This document shows positions 56,897 through 64,000 of a stretch of DNA of 64,000 nucleotides, piece by piece. The stretch comes from Idiomarina sp. X4. Its GTDB lineage: Bacteria; Pseudomonadota; Gammaproteobacteria; Enterobacterales; Alteromonadaceae. Every line of letters begins with the position of its first letter. Positions within the stretch are counted from its first letter, which is position 1. Where the stretch lies: NCBI RefSeq assembly GCF_002808045.1, contig NZ_CP025000.1, positions 2,356,001 to 2,420,000 on the forward strand, given 5' to 3'. A program made the position numbers and the translations under genes. The notes under the pieces were generated by a model. The model made no database searches. It was not told the DNA's origin and saw only the letters and a program-made list of their open reading frames with translations.

Positions 56897-58243
56897 TTAG
56901 CCTTGCCAAATAATCAGGAGAATAAGGACTGGGCAAACAAACTTTACGTACCAGGGCCAAACTTTCCAGAATAGACTTTTATCAATATCCGGAGAGCCTT
57001 GTTTCAAGGCTTTCAATAGGTGGTTTTGACGTAAAACCCAGGTCAGCATAACAGCAAAAACAAGAGCCATTATTGGCTGCATATAAACTGTGCTAAAGGT
57101 GACAACGGCACCAAAAAGCGACTCGAAATTATAGATAATCGTAGTAGAAATCGCCGTAACCACCAGTGTTACTATCCATACGCCGGAACTTCTGTCGCAG
57201 CGGGCTTCTTCACGTAATGCATTAACCGGCGCTTCCAGCATTGAAATAGACGACGTAATAGCGGCAATAACCATGAGTAAGAAAAAGCCAAAGGATACAA
57301 ATAAACCAGCAGTACCAAGGGTATCAAACATGGCTGGCAATACAGTGAATACGAGTGTGTCCGCTGAAAGTAAGGTACCGTCATCGGCGTATATTTGAAC
57401 GCCATTGGACTGAGCCACGAACATAGCCGGTAGAATTAAAAGCCCCGCTAAAAACGCTACGCTGGTATCGATACCTGCCACCCAGGCAGCCGTTTTAGGA
57501 ATATTTTCTTTGTTTGATAGATAAGCGCCGTAGGTCATCATGACACATACGCCCAATGACAACGAGAAAAAGGCCTGACCCATGGCGCGTATAATGAGTT
57601 GTGGGTCGCTAATTTGAGAGAAGTCTGGAACTAAATACATTTTGAGGCCATCGATAGCCCCGTCTTGGGTCAAAATGTACGCTGACATGCCAATAAGCAA
57701 AACAAACAACATCGGCATGAGCCGACGTGACCAGCGCTCAATGCCATTATTCACGCCTGAGCGCACAACATAGACGGTCAGCAGCATGAAAAATATCATG
57801 GTGGCCATGTTGCGAGCTTCCGAAAACTCGACAAACCAGGCTGCAGTCGAGGGCAACCCGACAAAGATAAGTAATGGCGATATCATGTATGAGATCAGCC
57901 AACCCGAAACAATCGCATAAAAGCTTAAAATTAAACTTAGCACGACAAGACCAACAACGCCGGCGATAGCACCGGTTCCCCGGAAAAAAGCTTTGTCAGA
58001 CAGATTTCTTAGCGCTTCAATCGGGTTGTTCTGTCGAATACGACCGATGGTGACTTCTGCCACAAGCATAGGGTAAGCAAGAATCGCGATCATAACGAGG
58101 TAAACCAACAAGAACGCACCGCCACCATTACTGGCTGCCTGCGTTGGAAAGCCCCAAATATTGCCTACTCCAACAGCGGAGCCGGCAGCAGCGAGAATAA
58201 AGCCTAATCGCGAGGCAAAAGCCGGAGACGTATTTTTAGCCAT
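56897..58243 (-). CDS. Sodium-dependent amino-acid/neurotransmitter symporter family (NSS/SNF) transporter
   Basis: A 448-residue membrane protein with 11-12 predicted helices. The first helix region FILAAAGSAVGVGNIWGFPT holds the unwound segment that binds substrate and Na+ in LeuT, and NGGGAFLLVYL follows. Members import amino acids with sodium, fitting a marine, amino-acid-using organism. The exact substrate is unknown. It lies 37 bp downstream of ansA on the same strand, hinting at a shared transcript and an amino-acid link. Confidence 0.9.
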   Translation of the reverse strand: MAKNTSPAFASRLGFILAAAGSAVGVGNIWGFPTQAASNGGGAFLLVYLVMIAILAYPMLVAEVTIGRIRQNNPIEALRNLSDKAFFRGTGAIAGVVGLVVLSLILSFYAIVSGWLISYMISPLLIFVGLPSTAAWFVEFSEARNMATMIFFMLLTVYVVRSGVNNGIERWSRRLMPMLFVLLIGMSAYILTQDGAIDGLKMYLVPDFSQISDPQLIIRAMGQAFFSLSLGVCVMMTYGAYLSNKENIPKTAAWVAGIDTSVAFLAGLLILPAMFVAQSNGVQIYADDGTLLSADTLVFTVLPAMFDTLGTAGLFVSFGFFLLMVIAAITSSISMLEAPVNALREEARCDRSSGVWIVTLVVTAISTTIIYNFESLFGAVVTFSTVYMQPIMALVFAVMLTWVLRQNHLLKALKQGSPDIDKSLFWKVWPWYVKFVCPVLILLIIWQG

Positions 58244-58280
58244 GATATTGTTATTATTATTGATTAAAGTCAGTGCTCGA

Positions 58281-59300
58281 TTATGGCGGAGTTAATTCGC
58301 CGCGTAAATTCTTCTGTAACAGTTTTTGAATCTCGCTATGAGAAATGTCTTGCGAGAGCAGATAATGCAACTTGGTCAATGCTGCTTCAATGGTCATATC
58401 AGAGCCGGATACTAAGCCGAGCTTAGCCAATGCATTACCCGTCGCATAACCATCCATGTCGACCCGGCCCTTAAAGCATTGGGTGCAGTTTAAAATGGTA
58501 ATACCGTTATCAATACCGCGCTTTAATACAGAAAGTAGAGCATCGTTTTGCGGCGCATTGCCGACACCATAACTTTGTAAAATAAGCGCTTTTACTGGTT
58601 GTTTTAACTGATTGTCGATAATGTCTGGTGAAATACCGGGGTAAAGCATCACGACACCAATAGGCTGAGGAGTCATTTCTACAACATTAAGTTTTCGCGG
58701 GGGCTCTTGTGTTTCGGTTAACTGACCTGCATTAAGACGAATTTGTATACCCGCTTCCAGCAGTGAAGGGAAATTAGGGGACGAAAACGCATTAAAGCCG
58801 TTAGCATCAGACTTAGTCGACCGGTTGCCACGGAACAGTGTGTTGTTGAAGAACAAGCCAACTTCGGGAATAGGGTAGTTAGCCGCAACATATAGCGCAT
58901 TCAGTAAGTTAGTTTGACCGTCTGAGCGCAGTGCGGCTAAAGGAATTTGAGAGCCAGTAACGATGACCGGTTTAGCTAGGTTTTGTAGCATGAACGACAG
59001 TGCAGAGGCGGTGTAAGCCATGGTGTCAGTACCATGCAAAATCACAAAGCCATCATATTCGGTGTAGTTGTTTTCAATATCGCGAGCTATGGTGACCCAA
59101 TCTGCCGGGGTCATATTTGACGAGTCCATTAAAGGACAGTATTCATGGATAACAAATTCCGGCATTTCTTCCCTGAAAAATTCCGGCATTTTCTGTACAC
59201 AATCACTTAAGTGCCCCGCGACCGGAACGTATCCCTGTTCCGATTTTTTCATACCTATGGTTCCGCCAGTATAAGCGACATATATCTTTTTACGAGGCAC
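58281..59300 (-). CDS. ansA: L-asparaginase type I (cytoplasmic)
   Basis: A 339-residue asparaginase. The two catalytic Thr regions are visible as VAYTGGTIGMKKSE near residue 9 and VILHGTDTMAYTASALSFM near residue 85. There is no signal peptide, so it is the cytoplasmic low-affinity type. sppA lies upstream on the same strand (43 bp), the same pair order as in E. coli, where sppA and ansA are neighbours. Confidence 0.94.
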   Translation of the reverse strand: MPRKKIYVAYTGGTIGMKKSEQGYVPVAGHLSDCVQKMPEFFREEMPEFVIHEYCPLMDSSNMTPADWVTIARDIENNYTEYDGFVILHGTDTMAYTASALSFMLQNLAKPVIVTGSQIPLAALRSDGQTNLLNALYVAANYPIPEVGLFFNNTLFRGNRSTKSDANGFNAFSSPNFPSLLEAGIQIRLNAGQLTETQEPPRKLNVVEMTPQPIGVVMLYPGISPDIIDNQLKQPVKALILQSYGVGNAPQNDALLSVLKRGIDNGITILNCTQCFKGRVDMDGYATGNALAKLGLVSGSDMTIEAALTKLHYLLSQDISHSEIQKLLQKNLRGELTPP

Positions 59301-59343
59301 TTGCGTCTCCTGTCGACATTCTTAAGAACGAATGTCGATTATT

Positions 59344-61206
59344 CTAACGCGGTTGTGGACACAGTGCACAGTAAGAGTAAATGTTTTTCGGATCGTTGAA
59401 GTTTCTCAGTACTGCTGTTTCAGACTGTACGTCACTGAATAACTTCAATAACCAATCACTGCTGTTATCACGGCTTACTTTAGGTAACAGGTCGCTCGCA
59501 GCACTATTGCTGAATAAGTCAGCCAAAAATTGCTCTTGCGGAGACAGCTTTTGCTTAACAATATTCACATCGTAGTCTTCAATAGCAGCTAACTCAGCGG
59601 CCAGTTTAATGGCGTCGTCATAGTCACCTAGAGTATCAACCAAGCCACGTTTCATTGCTTGACGTCCCGTCCAGATACGTCCTTGTGCAATCTCGTGAAC
59701 GTCGTCTTTACTCATATTACGAGCATTGGCGACCAGGCTTAAGAAGTTGTCGTAAGTGTTTTCAACGGACTTCTGAATCATTGTTTGCTGGTAATCAGTC
59801 ATTTCTTCCAGCGGGTTTATCGACTCAATTTCTGTGGTGCTGACAGAGTCGCTATGGATACCAATCGCTGCCAGGCTGTCCTCTAGGTTCATCAATAGCC
59901 CAAATACACCGATAGAGCCGGTAATGGTCGTAGGGGAGGCTATGATCTTGTCTGCATCGGCAGCAATCCAGTAACCGCCTGACGCTGCTACGGAGCTCAT
60001 TGATGCCACCACAGGTATACCGTCTTCTTTTGCCTGCAACAACTCCTGACGAATAATCTCAGAGGCAAACGCACTGCCGCCTGGACTATCAATGCGAAGT
60101 ACAATCGCTTTGGTATTTTCATCGGTGCGTGCATCGCGAATCAGCTTAGCGGTGCTGTCGCCACCAATCATACCGGCTTTTTGTGAACCATCCACTATTT
60201 GTCCGCGTGCCACAACAACGCTTACTTTTGGTTTATCTTTCACTTTTGGTGCTGGCATCGGCGGCTTTTGTGCGGTCAGATAGTTATCAAAAGTAATGTG
60301 TTTGAAGGTCTCTTTTTCTTCATCTAAACCAGCCAGGTTAATGAGCTCGTTACGAACTTCAGTACGTGTTTTCAATGCATCGACTAAGTTGTTATCTAAC
60401 GCCATACGGGCCATATCACCATCAGCTTCGTTAAAAGCTGCCATATAGTCGTCGATTTTACCGCTGGTAAGACGCGGATTAATATTGCGTGTTGCGGTAA
60501 CACTGCCACGAAATTCTTCCCATAGCTCGTTATACAGCGTTTCATTAGCTTCACGAGCTTCGTCTGACATGTCATTGCGAATGAAAGGTTCTACGGCCGC
60601 TTTAAATTTACCGACTTTAAACACGTGCGGCTTCACTTTTAGCTTTTCGAGCAATTCTTTAAAGTAAACCTGAGTGTAGTCGAGTCCTTCAAAAACAACG
60701 CCGCCCATTGGGTTTAGGTACAGTTGGTCGGCGTGTGCCGCAATATAGTATTGGTGTTGCCCATAGTAATCAGCATTACTGATAATTGGTTTGCCTGAGG
60801 TTCTGAACTCTTCCAGCGCCTCTGTAACGGCATTGAGTTTATTAATGCCGCTGGGGTAAAGATCCTGCAGATCCAAATAAAGGGCGCCTATACGATCATC
60901 GTTTTGAGCCATTTCAATACTTTCAACAATATCGGCAACCAACACTTCTGGCACTTCGTCGCCGCCGCCGAATGCTTCCGAGAAGAATTTATCAATAGGG
61001 TCGACCCAAGTTTCTTCTTCAACAAGAATGCCGTGCGGGTTAAGCACCATAATACCGTTCTCAGGCACTTCAATAGGATCATCACCGCTTATCATGCTGG
61101 CCAGAAAGATAGCCAGAACAATAAAGAAGACCAAATTAATAATAACCTTTCGGGTACCGTTGATTATTCGCCAAATATATTTAAAGATTGAGCTCACTGA
61201 ACGCAT
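59344..61206 (-). CDS. sppA: Signal peptide peptidase SppA (67K type)
   Basis: A 620-residue inner-membrane serine protease degrading cleaved signal peptides. One membrane helix (about 24-42), then two tandem S49 domains. The catalytic Lys is in HVFKVGKFKAAVEPF of the N-terminal half and the Ser in SSVAASGGYWIAADADK of the C-terminal half. The ATG at 61206 is preferred to the GTG at 61215, based on the ribosome-binding site and on E. coli SppA starting in the same way. The C-terminus ends with an unusual Cys-containing tail. Confidence 0.93.
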   Translation of the reverse strand: MRSVSSIFKYIWRIINGTRKVIINLVFFIVLAIFLASMISGDDPIEVPENGIMVLNPHGILVEEETWVDPIDKFFSEAFGGGDEVPEVLVADIVESIEMAQNDDRIGALYLDLQDLYPSGINKLNAVTEALEEFRTSGKPIISNADYYGQHQYYIAAHADQLYLNPMGGVVFEGLDYTQVYFKELLEKLKVKPHVFKVGKFKAAVEPFIRNDMSDEAREANETLYNELWEEFRGSVTATRNINPRLTSGKIDDYMAAFNEADGDMARMALDNNLVDALKTRTEVRNELINLAGLDEEKETFKHITFDNYLTAQKPPMPAPKVKDKPKVSVVVARGQIVDGSQKAGMIGGDSTAKLIRDARTDENTKAIVLRIDSPGGSAFASEIIRQELLQAKEDGIPVVASMSSVAASGGYWIAADADKIIASPTTITGSIGVFGLLMNLEDSLAAIGIHSDSVSTTEIESINPLEEMTDYQQTMIQKSVENTYDNFLSLVANARNMSKDDVHEIAQGRIWTGRQAMKRGLVDTLGDYDDAIKLAAELAAIEDYDVNIVKQKLSPQEQFLADLFSNSAASDLLPKVSRDNSSDWLLKLFSDVQSETAVLRNFNDPKNIYSYCALCPQPR

Positions 61207-61314
61207 AGCTAACACTCATTGTTATTTAAGAAATGTCTTAAGCATATCGAAAGTGACCTATGCAAGCTAGCCAGAGAATGTAACGAACCGTTACATAATG
61301 AGAAAGGTTGATAT

Positions 61315-61881
61315 ATGGATGCAGTAGAATTATTAACAACGCGTTCTTCAATGCCACGTCTGATAGAGCCTGGGCCCAATGTCGAACAATTAGAGCTAAT
61401 AAAAAAGGCAGCGGTCAGAGCACCCGATCACATGTCATTAGCGCCATACGAGTTTATACAATTTCTCGGAAAAGACCGCGGCATTCTGGCGGACATCTAT
61501 CAGCAGGCAGCGCGTATCAATGATTTTTCTGACACTATTGTTGAGCAAGCGGGGCAGTTACCGTTCCGTGCCCCTCTAGTGATAGCGGCCTGTCTAAGGT
61601 ATCAAGAGCATCCGAAAGTACCGCGTGAAGAGCAGCTATGTACCGTTGCCTGTGCTGCTCATGGCATGCAGCAAGCGGCTTTTGCGCAGGGGCTTGGGGC
61701 AATTTGGCGTACTGGCTGGACTGCGGAAGACGACTATGTAAAAGAGCAGCTGGGTTTAGCTGAAGAAGACGCTATTGTCGGCTTTTTATACGTAGGTACG
61801 CCTGCCGTACCTACGCCAATAAAACCAGAAAAGGACGCTGAACCGTATTTTGTGTCAGCAAAAGACAAAGTGCTGAGTTAA
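61315..61881 (+). CDS. Nitroreductase family protein (YdjA-like)
   Basis: A 188-residue FMN-dependent nitroreductase of the small YdjA class. [20 protein letters not shown] near the start and the [13 protein letters not shown] segment are family signatures. The physiological substrate is unknown. It is divergent from sppA. Its stop overlaps the asnS stop by 4 bases, and both end within a shared terminator hairpin. Confidence 0.88.
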   Translation: MDAVELLTTRSSMPRLIEPGPNVEQLELIKKAAVRAPDHMSLAPYEFIQFLGKDRGILADIYQQAARINDFSDTIVEQAGQLPFRAPLVIAACLRYQEHPKVPREEQLCTVACAAHGMQQAAFAQGLGAIWRTGWTAEDDYVKEQLGLAEEDAIVGFLYVGTPAVPTPIKPEKDAEPYFVSAKDKVLS

Positions 61882-61896
61882 AACTCAGCACTTTTT
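61867..61896. terminator. Bidirectional terminator spanning two stop codons
   Basis: A perfect 13-bp stem AAAGTGCTGAGTT / AACTCAGCACTTT with a two-base spacer and flanking T's contains the overlapping stop codons of the nitroreductase and asnS genes. Confidence 0.85.
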
Positions 61897-63278
61897 GGTG
61901 CGCGTGGGAATGGAATAACGTCACGAATGTTTTGTACACCGGTAACGTAAGCCACCAAACGTTCAAAACCTAAGCCAAACCCGGCATGAGGAACTGTGCC
62001 ATAACGACGTAAGTCACGGTAGAACTCGTATTCTTCCATTGGCAGGTTCATCTCTTCGATACGTTTATCAAGAATATCTAAACGCTCTTCACGAGCAGAG
62101 CCGCCAATGATCTCTCCGATACCAGGCGCCAGCACGTCCATTGCCGCCACAGTTTTGCCGTCTTCGTTTTGACGCATATAGAAGGCTTTAATATCACGTG
62201 GATAGTTTTTCAGAATAATCGGGGCGCCAACGTGCTCTTCTGCAAGATACCGTTCGTGCTCAGATTGTAAATCAACACCCCATTCAACCGGGTATTCAAA
62301 TTTCTTTCCGCAGCTTTTCAAGATCTCAATAGCGTCGGTGTAATCCATGTGCACAAAGTTACTGTTCACAATCGCTTCTAAACGGCTAACGGCTTCTGAG
62401 TTAATGCGTTTAGCGAAAAACTCCATGTCGTCCGGACGCTCCTGAAGGACCGCTTTGAACACATATTTCAGCATGTCTTCCGCTAAGTCAGCGACATCAT
62501 CGAGTGATGCAAAGGCAAGTTCAGGCTCTACCATCCAAAACTCAGATAAGTGACGGCTGGTGTTCGAGTTTTCGGCGCGGAAAGTCGGACCGAAGGTGTA
62601 AACCTTTGACAGTGAGCATGCATAAGACTCAACGTTTAACTGACCGGATACCGTCAAAAAGGCTTCTTTACCAAAAAAGTCCTGTGAAAAATCAACATCA
62701 CCTTTGTCCGTTTTAGGCACATTGAGCAGGTCAAGTGTCGACACACGGAACATTTCTCCGGCACCTTCACAGTCAGAAGTGGTAATAATAGGGGTGCTAA
62801 CCCACAAATAACCGTTTTCGTGAAAGAAACGGTGAATCGCCTGAGATAACGTGTTACGAACACGCATAACCGCGCCGGTAATGTTGGTTCTCGGGCGTAA
62901 ATGAGCGTACTCGCGTAAATATTCCATGCTATGGCGTTTGGGCGCCATAGGGTAAGTGTCAGGATCTTCAACCCAGCCGTACACATGCACTTTAGTGGCT
63001 TGCAGCTCAAACGACTGCCCCTGGCCTTGAGATGGAACCACGACGCCGGTAATAGCAACAGAACAACCGGTTGTCAGCTTTTGCACTTCATTACTGTAGT
63101 TTGGAAGTTCAGCAGGTACAACGGCTTGAACTGCTTCAAAGCAAGAACCGTCATGTACATTAATAAAAGAAATACCCGCTTTGGAGTCACGGCGAGTACG
63201 TACCCAACCGCGAACCGTTACCGTTTCGTCGACCGGGATTTTGCCTTCCAGAATATCCACTACAGAAGCATACGACAT
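61878..63278 (-). CDS. asnS: Asparagine-tRNA ligase
   Basis: A 466-residue class IIb synthetase. An N-terminal OB-fold anticodon domain (residues ~15-105, [14 protein letters not shown]), then the catalytic core with motif 2 [22 protein letters not shown] and motif 3 [15 protein letters not shown]. Presence of AsnS means Asn-tRNA is made directly. Its length is standard. Confidence 0.97.
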   Translation of the reverse strand: MSYASVVDILEGKIPVDETVTVRGWVRTRRDSKAGISFINVHDGSCFEAVQAVVPAELPNYSNEVQKLTTGCSVAITGVVVPSQGQGQSFELQATKVHVYGWVEDPDTYPMAPKRHSMEYLREYAHLRPRTNITGAVMRVRNTLSQAIHRFFHENGYLWVSTPIITTSDCEGAGEMFRVSTLDLLNVPKTDKGDVDFSQDFFGKEAFLTVSGQLNVESYACSLSKVYTFGPTFRAENSNTSRHLSEFWMVEPELAFASLDDVADLAEDMLKYVFKAVLQERPDDMEFFAKRINSEAVSRLEAIVNSNFVHMDYTDAIEILKSCGKKFEYPVEWGVDLQSEHERYLAEEHVGAPIILKNYPRDIKAFYMRQNEDGKTVAAMDVLAPGIGEIIGGSAREERLDILDKRIEEMNLPMEEYEFYRDLRRYGTVPHAGFGLGFERLVAYVTGVQNIRDVIPFPRAPKSAEF

Positions 63279-63384
63279 GGGTTTCTATTCTCCGAAATTT
63301 ACACTATTTTGCGAATCAAAGGTTGCTATGTTACCTCGGATTGGCGCAGACTCAAGTATAACCCCGTCAACAGAGAGAAAAATT

Positions 63385-63744
63385 ATGAAAAGGGGCTCTA
63401 TAGACGACTTAAAAAAAGTACCCTTTTGGTCAAGGGTACTTGGCTTATTATGCATTTTTGGCTGGGTCATATTTGTCATTGCCACCATCGTTTTTAACTA
63501 CGCCAAGCCAGAGCGTAACACCATACTGACGCAAATCTTCGGTATTCCGGTCCGGGATTACTGGCATATAACACTGGGTGACCTGTTTGTGATCACGCTG
63601 TGTATTGGTTTGGTCATTAGCCTAATAAGCCTGGCACTCAACTTTGTGCTCTTCAGGCAACATAAACAGCATATTTGGGTAAATCTGGTAATACTCGTTT
63701 TAAGCTGCCTGGGCGGTTTGTCGCTTTACTTCTTCGGCTTCTGA
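63385..63744 (+). CDS. Small integral membrane protein of unknown function
   Basis: A 119-residue protein with three predicted membrane helices (about 16-41, 66-90 and 94-117) and a basic N-terminus MKRGSIDDLKKVPFWSRV. AGAGAGAAA precedes the ATG. No family is recognised. It is divergent from asnS, and its 3' end overlaps the end of bioA by 19 bp on the opposite strand. Confidence 0.75.
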   Translation: MKRGSIDDLKKVPFWSRVLGLLCIFGWVIFVIATIVFNYAKPERNTILTQIFGIPVRDYWHITLGDLFVITLCIGLVISLISLALNFVLFRQHKQHIWVNLVILVLSCLGGLSLYFFGF

Positions 63745-64000
63745 ACGCTTCTTGCGTATTCCGCCATAGCGGAGCACAAAGCTGACAATTCCTGTTTGCT
63801 AATAATGTAAGGCGGCATGATGTAAAGCAGTCTACCGAACGGGCGTATCCAGACACCACGCTTAATGAATAAGCGCTGTGCTTCAGCAACGTCAATGGTT
63901 TGTTCCATTTCCAAAACGCCAATAGCGCCAAAGACTCTGGCATCACGTACTGAACTTAACTTATTTAACGGAAGCAGTTGTTCCTTCAACTGTGCTTCTA
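63726..64000 (-). CDS. bioA: Adenosylmethionine-8-amino-7-oxononanoate aminotransferase, C-terminal part
   Basis: The frame is open to the right edge, so only the last ~91 residues are visible. DARVFGAIGVLEMEQTIDV and GVWIRPFGRLLYIMPPYII match the BioA C-terminus closely, including the GVWxRPFG motif. BioA makes diaminopelargonic acid in biotin synthesis. The rest lies beyond position 64000, presumably next to bioB or other bio genes. Confidence 0.92.
   Translation of the reverse strand, partial: EAQLKEQLLPLNKLSSVRDARVFGAIGVLEMEQTIDVAEAQRLFIKRGVWIRPFGRLLYIMPPYIISKQELSALCSAMAEYARSVQKPKK

Noticed and set aside
1-64000. tRNA, rRNA, insertion sequences, prophage or defence islands
   Set aside because: I read the intergenic regions for T-loop patterns, transposase frames and phage genes and saw none; every long frame has a housekeeping or ordinary accessory identity.

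Overview
The window is a compact, ordinary chromosomal segment of a marine-type gammaproteobacterium. Gene order and protein similarity recalled from memory (rne-rluC-maf-yceD-rpmF-plsX-fab, gyrA-serC-hisC-aroA-cmk-rpsA-ihfB-lapAB-pyrF, nrdAB-yfaE, DUF1365/cfa/DUF3833) fit the Alteromonadales, most likely Idiomarina or a close relative. The genus is an inference; a database search would settle it. I see no rRNA, tRNA, CRISPR array, insertion sequence, prophage or plasmid module. Only two stretches exceed 300 bases without a long gene: 43007-43458 and 55039-55349.

Left part (1-17 kb). A co-directional cluster (DUF1365 tail, cyclopropane-fatty-acid-synthase-like methyltransferase, DUF2878 membrane protein, chalcone-isomerase-like secreted protein, DUF3833 lipoprotein) looks like the tail of a membrane-lipid modification operon. 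Next come a small KOW-like protein, a histone-H1-like Lys/Ala-rich protein, nif3-cmoM-hydroxyacid dehydrogenase, a divergent DUF1329 versus YCF48/RND-transporter locus, a GMC oxidoreductase with sbcB, and a membrane diguanylate cyclase.

Middle (17-40 kb). An exported isoaspartyl-peptidase-like hydrolase, the large helicase HrpA, and a minus-strand DNA-precursor block (nrdA-nrdB-yfaE, then grxA) with two NrdR-box-like palindromes upstream. A HAD phosphatase and ubiG stand divergent from gyrA. The long plus-strand run gyrA-serC-hisC-aroA-cmk-rpsA-ihfB-lapA-lapB-pyrF-comEA links topology, serine/histidine/aromatic amino-acid synthesis, translation, nucleoid structure and LPS control.

Right part (40-64 kb). 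RNase E faces left and rluC faces right across a 452-bp leader region. The fatty-acid synthesis run HAD-maf-yceD-rpmF-plsX-fabH-fabD-fabG-acpP lacks fabF and passes through a hairpin into pabC-mltG-tmk-holB-pilZ-tatD. After it lies a short transcription unit with a strong intrinsic terminator and an embedded 32-codon ORF, then a stand-alone prpD, a minus-strand NSS transporter, ansA and sppA, a nitroreductase, asnS, a small membrane protein and the 3' end of bioA.

The best candidates for new biology are the 55.1-55.3 kb small RNA/leader-peptide element, the leaderless-looking rluC promoter with the structured rne leader, the duplicated short motif in the RNase E tail, the fabF-less acpP-pabC junction, and the YCF48/RND/DUF1329 locus with its two-turn direct repeat. 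No large undescribed defence or metabolic system is evident.
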